In this document: piece after piece, positions 6,804-16,562 of the stretch
How positions within the stretch are numbered: the stretch's first letter is position 1
How the letters are laid out: the number at the start of each line of letters is the position of its first letter
From: Algicella marina
GTDB taxonomy: Bacteria > Pseudomonadota > Alphaproteobacteria > Rhodobacterales > Rhodobacteraceae
Direction of reading: 5' to 3'
Length of the DNA: 64,000 nt
NCBI RefSeq assembly: GCF_009931615.1
Contig: NZ_CP046620.1
Span: 1,999,501 to 2,063,500 of the forward strand
Program-made: the position numbers and the translations under genes
The notes under the pieces: model-generated
Database searches by the model: none
The model's input: only the letters and a program-made list of their open reading frames with translations
Told to the model about the DNA's origin: nothing

Positions 6804-8354
6804 ATGACCAACCGAGTCCAGATATTCGACACCACCTTGCGTGACGGCGAGCAGAGCCCCGGCGCAACCATGACCCTCAAGGAAAAGCTGGAGATCGCCA
6901 CACTCCTCGACGAGATGGGCGTCGACATCATCGAAGCCGGCTTTCCAATCGCGTCCGAAGGCGATTTCGAGGCCGTAAGCAAGATTTCAGCCCAGACGCA
7001 AAACGCTGTCATTTGCGGCCTCTCCCGCGCCAACATAGCCGATATTGACCGCTGCTGGGATGCGGTGAAACACGCCAAACGCCCGCGCATTCACACATTC
7101 ATCGGCACCTCCCCGCTTCACCGCGAATTTCAGGTGAAGCTCGACAAGGAGGCGATGGCCGAAAAGATCCACGCCACCGTCTCACACGCCCGCAACCTCT
7201 GCGACAACGTGCAGTGGTCGCCGATGGACGCCACCCGGACCGAGGATGATTACCTCGCCCGCGTGTGCGAAATCGCCATCAAGGCTGGGGCGACCACAAT
7301 TAACATTCCCGATACCGTCGGCTACACCGCGCCGCGCGAAAGCGCCGACATCATCCGTATGTTGCTGGAACGTGTGCCCGGCATGGACGAAATCGTCATC
7401 GCTACCCATTGTCACAACGATCTCGGCATGGCGACCGCCAACTCCCTCGCGGCAGTCGAGGCGGGCGCGCGTCAGATCGAATGCACGATCAACGGTCTCG
7501 GTGAGCGCGCGGGCAACACTGCGCTCGAGGAAGTCGTGATGGCCATGAAGGTCCGTCACGACATCATGCCCTATGACACCGGCGTCGATACTCGCAAGAT
7601 CATGGCCATCTCCCGCCGCGTCGCGTCCGTCTCCGGCTTCGCCGTGCAGTACAACAAAGCCATCGTCGGCAAGAACGCCTTCGCCCACGAGTCCGGCATC
7701 CATCAGGACGGCATGCTGAAACACGCAGGCACGTTCGAGATCATGTCGCCGGAAGATGTTGGCCTGACAGAATCCAACCTCGTCATGGGCAAGCATTCCG
7801 GCCGCGCCGCCCTCCGCTCCAAGCTGGAGGCACTGGGCTTCCAGTTGGGAGACAACCAGCTCAATGACGTCTTCGTCCGCTTCAAGGCGCTGGCCGATCG
7901 CAAGAAGGAAATCTACGACGAAGATCTGCTCGCCATGATGGCCGATAGCACCACCAGCGCTGGCCACGATCATATTCGCGTCAAGTTCCTGCGCGTGATC
8001 TGCGGAACCGAAGCACCGCAGAGCGCCGATCTGACACTGACGATCGACGGCACCGACCACCAGATCACCAGCCAGGGCGACGGACCTGTCGACGCGACCT
8101 TCAACGCCATCAACAAGCTTTTCCCGCACGAGGCGGAACTGCAACTCTATCAGGTTCATGCCGTTACCGAGGGCACGGACGCGCAAGCCACAGTTTCTGT
8201 CCGGATGGAAGAGAAAGGCCGCATCGTCACTGGCCAGGCGTCGGAAACGGACACCGTCGTCGCCTCCGCAAAGGCCTATGTCAACGCACTCAACAAACTC
8301 GTCGTCCGCCGCACGCGTGAGGTCGAGAATGCGATGGAGGCGTCGGCAGGTTGA
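6804..8354 (+). CDS. leuA: 2-isopropylmalate synthase
   Basis: A 516-residue enzyme for the first committed step of leucine synthesis: acetyl-CoA plus 2-oxoisovalerate gives 2-isopropylmalate. The N-terminal TIM barrel opens with FDTTLRDGEQSPGATM (metal and substrate residues R13, D14), and the metal-binding HCHND is at residues 202-206. A linker around residues 290-370 carries HESGIHQDGMLKH, and the C-terminal LeuA regulatory domain (about 375-510), which senses leucine, is complete. The length is normal for the long type I form. AGGACA precedes the ATG. Expression is probably set by the upstream leader peptide and hairpin. Confidence 0.97.
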   Translation: MTNRVQIFDTTLRDGEQSPGATMTLKEKLEIATLLDEMGVDIIEAGFPIASEGDFEAVSKISAQTQNAVICGLSRANIADIDRCWDAVKHAKRPRIHTFIGTSPLHREFQVKLDKEAMAEKIHATVSHARNLCDNVQWSPMDATRTEDDYLARVCEIAIKAGATTINIPDTVGYTAPRESADIIRMLLERVPGMDEIVIATHCHNDLGMATANSLAAVEAGARQIECTINGLGERAGNTALEEVVMAMKVRHDIMPYDTGVDTRKIMAISRRVASVSGFAVQYNKAIVGKNAFAHESGIHQDGMLKHAGTFEIMSPEDVGLTESNLVMGKHSGRAALRSKLEALGFQLGDNQLNDVFVRFKALADRKKEIYDEDLLAMMADSTTSAGHDHIRVKFLRVICGTEAPQSADLTLTIDGTDHQITSQGDGPVDATFNAINKLFPHEAELQLYQVHAVTEGTDAQATVSVRMEEKGRIVTGQASETDTVVASAKAYVNALNKLVVRRTREVENAMEASAG

Positions 8355-8362
8355 TCTGGTCC

Positions 8363-8394
8363 GGCCGGGCGCCTGCCCTTGGCAAAGCCCGGCC
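8363..8394 (+). terminator. Hairpin after leuA
   Basis: GGCCGGGC (8363-8370) pairs perfectly with GCCCGGCC (8387-8394), nine bases after the leuA stop and 24 bases before the acetyltransferase start. There is no T-tract, so it may be a processing or weak termination signal. Confidence 0.4.
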
Positions 8395-8417
8395 CGCTCT
8401 TCAAGGGATCCATCCAC

Positions 8418-8939
8418 ATGACCGAGCGCACCGTCTCGATCCGCGCCTTTGAGCCGGAGGACATAGACGCCATCACCGCCATCCTGAATTTGCCCGGAAC
8501 GCTTTCGGGCACCATGCAATTTCCCTTCAGATCGGTCGCCGAACGCGCCGAACGGCTCACCGGTTATCGCCCGGAGCTCTACCTCGTTGTGGAGAAATGC
8601 GGCGGGGTTGTCGGCTTCCTGACGCTGGACAGATACAAAGGGCGGCGCGGCCATTGCGCCGGGCTCGGCCTGTCCGTGCATGACGATCACATTGGTCAGG
8701 GCGTTGGCTCTGCACTCATGGGCGCCGGACTCGACAGTGCCGACAATTGGCTAGGCATCCATCGGCTCGAACTTGACGTCTTCGTCGATAATACTCGCGC
8801 TGTAGCACTCTACGAGCGGTTCGGCTTTGACGGCGAAGGCGTCGCACGTGCGCGTGGATTACGCGCGGGTCGCTATGTTGATACGCTCTCCATGGCCCGT
8901 CTCCGCCCCGGCTGCCCCCCCGCCGCAATGCGTAACTGA
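8418..8939 (+). CDS. GNAT family N-acetyltransferase
   Basis: A 173-residue acetyltransferase fold. It starts with VSIRAFEPEDIDAI, the usual first strand and helix. The acetyl-CoA pyrophosphate loop is GQGVGSALM near residues 95-103, and the C-terminal motif has HRLELDVFVDNTRAVALYERFGF, typical of RimI/PhnO-like GNATs. The start at 8418 was chosen because it begins the domain and has AAGGGA upstream; an upstream in-frame ATG at 8379 lies inside the leuA hairpin. The substrate (amine or peptide N-terminus) cannot be told. It may be co-transcribed with leuA through the hairpin. Confidence 0.85.
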   Translation: MTERTVSIRAFEPEDIDAITAILNLPGTLSGTMQFPFRSVAERAERLTGYRPELYLVVEKCGGVVGFLTLDRYKGRRGHCAGLGLSVHDDHIGQGVGSALMGAGLDSADNWLGIHRLELDVFVDNTRAVALYERFGFDGEGVARARGLRAGRYVDTLSMARLRPGCPPAAMRN

Positions 8940-9031
8940 CGCTTACGATCGGCCGCACGGGCCTCCAGCTCACAGGTCAGAATTCCCTCCTGACGCACGT
9001 GCAGGCATGATGTGTCGGCTAAGTCAAAGTC

Positions 9032-9835
9032 TCAGGTGCGGGGTACGCCGTTGGCGTCGTATCCCGCATCTTCCAGAAGATCGGTCCGCTCAATAGCCCG
9101 CAGGTGGACGGCCAGTGCCTCCCAGTTCGACACCCGCTCCGCCAGCGTGCTGGCAGATTGCGGCAACATCTGGCTGGACAGTTCCTCTGCCTTCGCCTCC
9201 GATCCCAGAAACGCCAGCAGCCTGTTCAGCGGCTCCGCCTGCAATGTCTCCCGGTAGTCTATGTCGAAGGTTTCGATACCTTCGTCCTTGCGCAACTCTC
9301 GGCATATCCGCCGGTGGCGGTTCGTGAAGCCGATCGCGTCCTGCACATGTTTCGGCAGGATCTCCACCTTCTGCTCCCGCAGTGGCTGACCTTCCCGACG
9401 CACATACTGCCCCGTCATCTGTGCAGCCACATGCGACACGCAGACTTCCAGCAGCGCCCGCTGCAACAGCACCACTCGGTATCGGCCGGAGAACAGCGCC
9501 TTACGCAGGAATTTCCGACCGTCGAGATGCCGCGGAAACAGCTTGAACCCTGTCGCAGCGGGTTTGTTCCGGTCCGCCAATGTATTCAACAGTTCCTCGC
9601 CGCGCGCGTCCCTCGCCTCGACTTCCCCCCGTTTCAGTCCGACATCCGCCAATACCTCGGGCGGCAACTCAACCGACTTGCCCTTGTAGATCTCCCCGTA
9701 GCACACCAGATCCGGGGCCGAGTTCAGCAGGCTCACGAGGTTGTAGGAGCCGGTCCGTATGGTCGCGGCGATGATGAAGGGACGGCCCCTTTCGGCCGCG
9801 AATTCGCCATTTGAACCTGACACCCCATTGCTCAT
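9032..9835 (-). CDS. Sulfotransferase family protein (Stf0-like)
   Basis: A 267-residue protein with a P-loop-like 5' phosphosulfate motif near the start, RPFIIAATIRTGSYNLVSLL. YRVVLLQRALLEVCVSH in the middle resembles the 3' phosphate-binding strand and helix, and FDIDYRETLQAEPLNRLLAFLG is the late element common to these enzymes. It would transfer sulfate from PAPS to a carbohydrate or lipid. The ATG at 9835 was chosen because GAGGAG stands nine bases upstream; a longer frame reaches 9907. The gene stands alone between the convergent acetyltransferase and the divergent mreB operon. The acceptor is unknown, but surface polysaccharide is plausible given the capsule genes at 21.6 kb. Confidence 0.75.
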   Translation of the reverse strand: MSNGVSGSNGEFAAERGRPFIIAATIRTGSYNLVSLLNSAPDLVCYGEIYKGKSVELPPEVLADVGLKRGEVEARDARGEELLNTLADRNKPAATGFKLFPRHLDGRKFLRKALFSGRYRVVLLQRALLEVCVSHVAAQMTGQYVRREGQPLREQKVEILPKHVQDAIGFTNRHRRICRELRKDEGIETFDIDYRETLQAEPLNRLLAFLGSEAKAEELSSQMLPQSASTLAERVSNWEALAVHLRAIERTDLLEDAGYDANGVPRT

Positions 9836-10023
9836 TTCACCACTGCTCCTCGATTCCCATCGGCAGATCGCCGCTGATTTTCCGCGTTTTCGCAGGCTGC
9901 AATCCATTCATCTCAAATTGACACGCGATTACGCAACTTCAACCCTGATTCAGCCTGCGTGCACCCCTTTACGGCCCATTTGGGGCGGGATATGAACGCT
10001 CAATGGCAGTGATGGGCCAATAA

Positions 10024-11100
<1,077 letters not shown>

Positions 11101-11122
11101 GAGAGCGAGGCAGTGAAACGGC

Positions 11123-12040
11123 ATGGCCAAGGGCGACGATCAGGTCTCCGCCATGTGGCGCACCATCCGCCGGATCCTGATAACCGGGATCTCGGTGCTT
11201 CTGCTTGCCCTGTTCCTGCTCTGGCGCATCGACAACCCGCGGGTTGAGAACATCCGCATCGCCATTCTCGACCGCGTCGTACCCAACGTCGAATGGTCGC
11301 TGAACCCGATCACCTATCTCAATCGGATGATCGGCGATTACCAGACGATGGAAGAAGTTTACGCCCAGAACCGCGAACTCCGCCGTGAGTTGCAGCGGAT
11401 GAAGGGTTGGCGAGAGGCCGCCCTCCAGCTGGAGGAGAAGAATGCACGCCTCCGCGCCCTCAACAACGTCCGCCTCTCGCCCCGCCTCCGTTTCGTTGCC
11501 GGAGAGGTGATCGCAGACAGCGGCAGCCCCTTCCGCCAGTCCGGCCTGCTGAACATCGGCCGCATCGACGGCGTGAAGGATGGCTGGGCAGTGGTCGATG
11601 GCCTGGGCCTTGTCGGCCGTATTTCCGGCGTCGGCGAAAGCACCAGCCGCGTTATCCTGCTGACAGACATCAATGCCCGCGTCCCGGCGATCATGCCCGA
11701 ATCCGGCCAGCGCGCCCTCGTCTCCGGAGACAATACCAACGCGCCCTTGCTCGAATTCGTTGAAGACACGGAGACAGTGCGTCCCGGCGACAGAGTCATG
11801 ACATCGGGTGACGGCGGTCTCTTTCCCGCCGACATCCTGATCGGCACCGTCGCCGCCGGGCCGGACGGCCGCCTCCGCGTCCGTCTCGCTGCCGACTACC
11901 GCCGCCTCGAATTCATCCGCGTCCTGCGGGAGGCCCCGACGGAGGAGATTGTTGGCCCCGGTGCGCTGATCACGCCCCCCCAGCCTGCCGACGCCCTTGA
12001 ATCGATCGAGGAGAGCAACGCAGGGGAGCAGACACAATGA
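11123..12040 (+). CDS. mreC: Rod shape-determining protein MreC
   Basis: A 305-residue bitopic membrane protein of the elongasome. It has a short cytoplasmic N-terminus and one transmembrane segment (ILITGISVLLLALFLLWRI, about residues 14-32). A periplasmic coiled coil follows (about 75-115, rich in Glu/Arg/Leu heptads), then the double beta-barrel MreC domain with GLVGRISGVGESTSRVILLTD near 170. It links MreB and MreD to PBP2 and activates it. The stop overlaps the mreD start by four bases. Confidence 0.95.
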   Translation: MAKGDDQVSAMWRTIRRILITGISVLLLALFLLWRIDNPRVENIRIAILDRVVPNVEWSLNPITYLNRMIGDYQTMEEVYAQNRELRRELQRMKGWREAALQLEEKNARLRALNNVRLSPRLRFVAGEVIADSGSPFRQSGLLNIGRIDGVKDGWAVVDGLGLVGRISGVGESTSRVILLTDINARVPAIMPESGQRALVSGDNTNAPLLEFVEDTETVRPGDRVMTSGDGGLFPADILIGTVAAGPDGRLRVRLAADYRRLEFIRVLREAPTEEIVGPGALITPPQPADALESIEESNAGEQTQ

Positions 12041-12558
12041 AGAACGCCGCTCTCCAGTCCGTCCTGTTCACGCTGATCGCCGCGACAATCACCTTTCTCC
12101 ACCTGTTGCCACTGGAGCTGCGGGCCGACGCGGGAGTCTGGCCCGACCTGCTCTTTGCCCTCGCCGCGGCATGGGTGCTCCGCCGACCGGACAGCACACC
12201 CGTGGCTCTGATCATCGCGATATTCCTGGCCGCCGACTTCATCCTGTCACGCCCGCCCGGCCTCTGGACGTTTCTGGTACTCATGGCCACCGAGTTCCTG
12301 CGCGTGCAGTCGCGCGGTCACCATGAGCGGCCATTCCTGTTCGAATGGATCACCTTTGCCGCCGTTTTCGCTGTGATGCTGCTCGTTCAGTCCCTGATGC
12401 TGGCGCTGGCTCTGGTGCCGAACCCGCCGACAGGCCGGATGCTCACCCAGTACGGCCTTACCGTGGGCCTCTACCCGCTCGTCACGTTCACGCTCTACGG
12501 CATCCTTCGCGTCCGCGCCCCAGCTGCGGAACATCGCGGCCTCGGAGGTGTGGCATGA
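12037..12558 (+). CDS. mreD: Rod shape-determining protein MreD
   Basis: A 173-residue integral membrane protein with about five hydrophobic segments, for example LQSVLFTLIAATITFLHLLPL at the start and FAAVFAVMLLVQSLMLALAL in the middle. Sequence conservation in MreD is low, so the call rests on the topology, the length and the position between mreC and mrdA. It joins mreC and mrdA through ATGA-type four-base overlaps on both sides. Confidence 0.92.
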   Translation: MKNAALQSVLFTLIAATITFLHLLPLELRADAGVWPDLLFALAAAWVLRRPDSTPVALIIAIFLAADFILSRPPGLWTFLVLMATEFLRVQSRGHHERPFLFEWITFAAVFAVMLLVQSLMLALALVPNPPTGRMLTQYGLTVGLYPLVTFTLYGILRVRAPAAEHRGLGGVA

Positions 12559-14489
12559 GGCGCCCGAACCCAGCTTCCGCCGCCAACATCACCCGTCGCG
12601 GCCTTATGTTGCTCGGCATCCAGGGCCTCGCCGTCGGCGGTCTCGGCTACCGGATGCGCCAGTTGCAGGTCGAACAGGCCGACAAGTTCCTGCTGCTGGC
12701 CGAAGAGAACCGGATCAACATCCGCCTGCTACCGCCCGCCCGCGGCCTGATTTTCGACCGCAACGGCAAACCCATCGCCGTCAACCAGCAGAACTACCGC
12801 GTGACCATCGTCCGTGAACAGGCCGGCGATCTGGAAGAGACACTCTACAACCTCGCCCGCCTCATCCCGCTGCCGCCCGACCGGCAGGAGAAGATTTTGA
12901 AGGAGTTGCGTCAGCGGTCCGCTTTCGTACCGGTAACCGTCACCGAGCACCTGACGTGGGAGGAAATCGCCCGCATCGCCGCCAACGCCCCCGCGCTCCC
13001 CGGTGTCACCACCGAGGTCGGCCTGACACGCTATTACCCGGAACTGAAGGATTTCGCCCACATCGTCGGTTATGTCGGCCCGGTCAGTGACCGGGACCTG
13101 AACAATGTCGAAGACGCCGATCCGCTGCTGCAAATTCCCGATTTCCAGATCGGCAAGACCGGCATCGAACAGAGAATGGAGCGCGACCTGCGCGGCGGCG
13201 CCGGCAACTCCCGCATCGAGGTCAATGCCGCCGGCCGCGTCATGCGCGAACTCCAACGCACTGAAGGCACCGCCGGACAGGACCTGCACCTGACTCTCGA
13301 CAAGGATCTTCAGCGATACGCACTGGAGCGGATGGCCGGCCAGAGTTCCGCCGCCGTCGTGCTCGACGTGAACACCGGCGATATTCTCGTCTCCGCCTCC
13401 TCTCCCAGCTTCGATCCGAACTCCTTTGTCTTCGGCATTTCCAGCGGCGATTGGAACCAGTTGCTGAACGATCCTTATCGCCCGCTGTCCAACAAAGCGG
13501 TCTCTGGTGCCTATCCACCGGGTTCCACCTTCAAGATGGTGGTGGCGCTGGCCGCGCTCGATGCAGGTGTGATCGGCCCGGAAGAAACCGTCTACTGCCC
13601 CGGCTTCTATCAACTCGGTAAGCGTCGTTTCCATTGCTGGCGGCGTGGTGGCCATGGCCACACCAATCTCAACGAGAGCCTGCAATTCTCCTGCGACGTC
13701 TACTACTACGATGTCGCCCGCCGCGTCGGCATCGAGCGGATCAGCGCCATGGCCAACCGCCTCGGTATCGGCATCCGCCACGATCTGCCGCTGCCCGCGA
13801 TCACCGAGGGCCTGACCCCGACCAAGGACTGGAAGCAGCGCGTCCATGACAAGGCATGGCTCGTCGGCGATACGCTGAACTCCGGCATCGGCCAGGGCTT
13901 CACCCTCGCCAGCCCGCTGCAACTCGCCCTGATGACAGCCCGCATCGCCAGCGGTCGCAGCATCGTGCCCCGCATCATCCGCGCCGTTGAAGGCAAGCCG
14001 GAACCGGCGCCGGAAGCGCCGGACCTCGGTCTCTCGGATGTCCACCTCAACTATGTCCGTCGAGGCATGTACGATGTCGTCAACGCCCAGCGCGGCACCG
14101 CTCGTCGTTCCCGCATCACCGACCCGGAAAACCGCATGGCCGGCAAGACCGGCACCAGCCAGGTACGTATCATCACGGCCGAGGAACGTGCGCGCGGTGT
14201 CTTCAAGAACGAGGATCTGCCGTGGGAGCGGCGCGATCACGCGCTTTTTGTCAGTTTCGCGCCCTACACCAACCCTCGTTATGCCAGCGCCGTGATCGTG
14301 GAGCACGGCGGCGGCGGCTCCACCGCGGCGGCCCCGATCGCACGCGACATCATGATGCGCTGTCTCTATGGACCTGCCCCCCCGCTGGAGGCATACCCAG
14401 CCGAGGAACGCGACAAGATCAGGACGTTGCGCGAAAGCACGCCCCCCGAAGCCAGCGACAGCCCCGCACCGGGCAGCGATCGCGCATGA
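12555..14489 (+). CDS. mrdA: Penicillin-binding protein 2, elongasome transpeptidase
   Basis: A 644-residue class B PBP that cross-links peptidoglycan during cell elongation. After one N-terminal membrane anchor (GLMLLGIQGLAVGGLGY) comes the dimerisation/pedestal domain (LLPPARGLIFDRNGKPIAVN). The transpeptidase domain follows, with the active serine in GSTFK (S324, K327), the second motif SCD (in FSCDVYYYD) and the KTG box at K531. The start ATG at 12555 overlaps the mreD stop by four bases, which rules out a longer frame running back through mreD. It pairs with RodA, encoded next. Confidence 0.97.
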   Translation: MRRPNPASAANITRRGLMLLGIQGLAVGGLGYRMRQLQVEQADKFLLLAEENRINIRLLPPARGLIFDRNGKPIAVNQQNYRVTIVREQAGDLEETLYNLARLIPLPPDRQEKILKELRQRSAFVPVTVTEHLTWEEIARIAANAPALPGVTTEVGLTRYYPELKDFAHIVGYVGPVSDRDLNNVEDADPLLQIPDFQIGKTGIEQRMERDLRGGAGNSRIEVNAAGRVMRELQRTEGTAGQDLHLTLDKDLQRYALERMAGQSSAAVVLDVNTGDILVSASSPSFDPNSFVFGISSGDWNQLLNDPYRPLSNKAVSGAYPPGSTFKMVVALAALDAGVIGPEETVYCPGFYQLGKRRFHCWRRGGHGHTNLNESLQFSCDVYYYDVARRVGIERISAMANRLGIGIRHDLPLPAITEGLTPTKDWKQRVHDKAWLVGDTLNSGIGQGFTLASPLQLALMTARIASGRSIVPRIIRAVEGKPEPAPEAPDLGLSDVHLNYVRRGMYDVVNAQRGTARRSRITDPENRMAGKTGTSQVRIITAEERARGVFKNEDLPWERRDHALFVSFAPYTNPRYASAVIVEHGGGGSTAAAPIARDIMMRCLYGPAPPLEAYPAEERDKIRTLRESTPPEASDSPAPGSDRA

Positions 14490-15625
14490 CCTTCCTCGAT
14501 CAGGCCAACCGCGGCATTCCCTCGGGCTTTGCCAAGATCCTGCACATGAACTGGGCGCTGACGCTGCTGCTCTGCACCATCGCGTCCGTTGGTTTCCTGA
14601 TGCTCTACTCCGTCGCCGGCGGGTCCTTCTCGCCCTGGGCGGAGCCGCAGATCGTCCGCTTTGCCATGGGCCTTGCCGCGATGTTTGCCGTCGGCATGAT
14701 CCACATCCGCTTCTGGCGCGGCATGGCCCCCATCGCCTATGTCGGCGGCCTCGTTCTCCTGCTGGTCGTGGAATTTTTCGGCTCCGTCGGCATGGGCGCC
14801 CAGCGCTGGATCGACCTCGGTTTCATCATGCTCCAGCCCTCGGAACTGATGAAGGTCGCGCTGGTGATGATGCTGGCACTCTATTATGACTGGCTCCCGC
14901 GAGAGAAGGTCTCCCGCCCGTTCTGGGTGGCAATCCCGCTGGTACTGACGCTCATCCCCATGGGGCTGGTCCTCCAACAGCCAGACCTCGGCACCTCGAT
15001 CCTGCTGGCGGCCGGCTCCGGCGTGGTCATGTTTCTTGCCGGCGTGTCGATCTGGTATTTCATTGCCGCCATCTCCGGCGGTGTCGGGCTGGTCACCGTC
15101 GTGCTGGAAAGCCGGGGCACCTCCTGGCAGATCCTCAAGGACTATCAGTACCGCCGCATCGAGACTTTCCTCGACCCGTCGCTCGACCCACTCGGTTCGG
15201 GCTACCACATCACCCAGTCGAAGATCGCGCTCGGCTCAGGCGGCCTTTCCGGGCGCGGCTTCATGGAAGGCACGCAAACCCGCCTGAACTTCCTCCCCGA
15301 GAAACACACCGACTTCATCTTCACGACCCTGGCCGAGGAGTTCGGCTTCGTCGGCTCCGTTTCGCTGCTGACGCTTTACCTTTTGGTGATCGTTTTCTGT
15401 TTGGTGTCAGCCATGCGCAACCGTGACCGCTTCGGCGCACTCCTGACCGGCGGAATCGCCGCCACATTCTTCTTCTTCTTCGCCGTCAACATGGCGATGG
15501 TGATGGGTCTCATTCCCGTCGTCGGCGTGCCACTGCCGCTCGTCTCCTACGGGGGCTCGGCGATGCTCGTCCTCATGGCCGCCTTCGGCCTGATCCAGTC
15601 CGCACATATTCACAGGCCAAGATGA
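14486..15625 (+). CDS. rodA: Rod shape-determining protein RodA (SEDS glycosyltransferase)
   Basis: A 379-residue polytopic SEDS-family peptidoglycan polymerase with about ten membrane segments. Family signatures include GAQRWIDLGFIMLQPSELMK near residues 105-125, FLPEKHTDFIFTTLAEEFGF near 270-290, and the C-terminal VGVPLPLVSYGGSAML. It works with PBP2 to polymerise lipid II along the side wall. The start overlaps the mrdA stop by four bases, and the stop overlaps the next gene by four bases, so the unusual neighbour (a hydroxyacid reductase) is translationally coupled to it. Confidence 0.97.
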   Translation: MTFLDQANRGIPSGFAKILHMNWALTLLLCTIASVGFLMLYSVAGGSFSPWAEPQIVRFAMGLAAMFAVGMIHIRFWRGMAPIAYVGGLVLLLVVEFFGSVGMGAQRWIDLGFIMLQPSELMKVALVMMLALYYDWLPREKVSRPFWVAIPLVLTLIPMGLVLQQPDLGTSILLAAGSGVVMFLAGVSIWYFIAAISGGVGLVTVVLESRGTSWQILKDYQYRRIETFLDPSLDPLGSGYHITQSKIALGSGGLSGRGFMEGTQTRLNFLPEKHTDFIFTTLAEEFGFVGSVSLLTLYLLVIVFCLVSAMRNRDRFGALLTGGIAATFFFFFAVNMAMVMGLIPVVGVPLPLVSYGGSAMLVLMAAFGLIQSAHIHRPR

Positions 15626-16560
15626 CCATCGAAATTCTCTATGACGCAAACCCACGTGAGTGGCCTGCCTACAAACAGGCAATACCCGCAGCGCTCAAGG
15701 CACGGGGCATAGATCACAACTTCAGCCGCGCCGTTCTGCCGTCCGATGCGGATTACGTCGTCTACTCGCCGTCGGGGGGCATCCACGACTTTACCCCCTT
15801 CACCCGCGCTCGCGCCATTGTCTCCCTCTGGGCCGGGGTGGAAAAAATCGTCGGCAACGAAACCCTCACCCAACCACTCACCCGCATGATCGACCCGGGG
15901 CTGACACAGGGCATGATCGAATGGGTCACAGGCCATGTCCTGCGCTATCACCTCGGCATGGATGTTCACCTCGCCAGTCAGTCGGGCGACGTCTGGGCGG
16001 AGGACGTGATCCCACCCCTGGCCTCCGAACGTCCGGTCTCCATCCTCGGGCTTGGCGCTCTCGGCGCCGCATGCGGCCAGTCCCTCGCCCGCCTCGGCTT
16101 TCCCGTTATGGGATGGAGCCGCAGCCACAAGTCCATTCCCGGCATCGCCTGCACATCCGGTGCCAACGGCCTGAAGAAATGCCTGCAGGGTGCGGAAATC
16201 CTGATCCTGCTGCTGCCGGAAACGCGCGAAACCCACAATATCCTGAATGCCCAGACGCTGAAGCTCATGCCCCAGGGTGCCCGTATCCTGAATCCCGGCC
16301 GCGGCGGCCTCATCAACGATGATGCCCTTCTCGCGGCGCTCGACAGCGGCCAGATTGCCCACGCCACGCTCGATGTCTTCCGGGAAGAACCGCTGCCGAA
16401 ACCGCACCCTTACTGGGCGCATCCGCAGGTCACCGTCACGCCGCATATCGCATCGGCCACCCGCACCAGCACTGCCGCCATCGCCGCCGCCGAAACCATC
16501 GCCGCGTTTGAGCGGGGCGAGACGCCACCCAATCTGGTGGATCGCAACCTCGGCTACTGA
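15622..16560 (+). CDS. ghrA: Glyoxylate/hydroxypyruvate reductase A-like D-2-hydroxyacid dehydrogenase
   Basis: A 312-residue NAD(P)-dependent 2-hydroxyacid dehydrogenase. The Rossmann motif is LGLGALGAACG near residues 137-147. The catalytic Arg is in NPGRGG (about 225), the Glu in DVFREEPLP (about 255), and the His in TPHIAS (about 275). The divergent N-terminus with YSPSGGIHDFTPFTRARAIVSLWAGVE in pieces is characteristic of GhrA. It would reduce glyoxylate or hydroxypyruvate. Its ATGA overlap with rodA places it at the end of the cell-shape operon, where it has no obvious mechanistic link. It ends two bases before the convergent sseB-like gene. Confidence 0.85.
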   Translation: MTIEILYDANPREWPAYKQAIPAALKARGIDHNFSRAVLPSDADYVVYSPSGGIHDFTPFTRARAIVSLWAGVEKIVGNETLTQPLTRMIDPGLTQGMIEWVTGHVLRYHLGMDVHLASQSGDVWAEDVIPPLASERPVSILGLGALGAACGQSLARLGFPVMGWSRSHKSIPGIACTSGANGLKKCLQGAEILILLLPETRETHNILNAQTLKLMPQGARILNPGRGGLINDDALLAALDSGQIAHATLDVFREEPLPKPHPYWAHPQVTVTPHIASATRTSTAAIAAAETIAAFERGETPPNLVDRNLGY

Positions 16561-16562
16561 CC

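Noticed and set aside
7182-8690. A 502-codon minus-strand frame over leuA
   Set aside because: LeuA motifs on the plus strand are complete. The antisense frame exists because of high GC third positions and has an His/Asp/Gly-rich shadow composition.
9918-9923. TTGACA upstream of mreB as a -35 box
   Set aside because: No acceptable -10 sequence lies 16-19 bases downstream, so I do not call a promoter there.
12729-14306. A 525-codon minus-strand frame over mrdA
   Set aside because: Shadow of the PBP2 gene; no recognisable domain and no ribosome-binding site.
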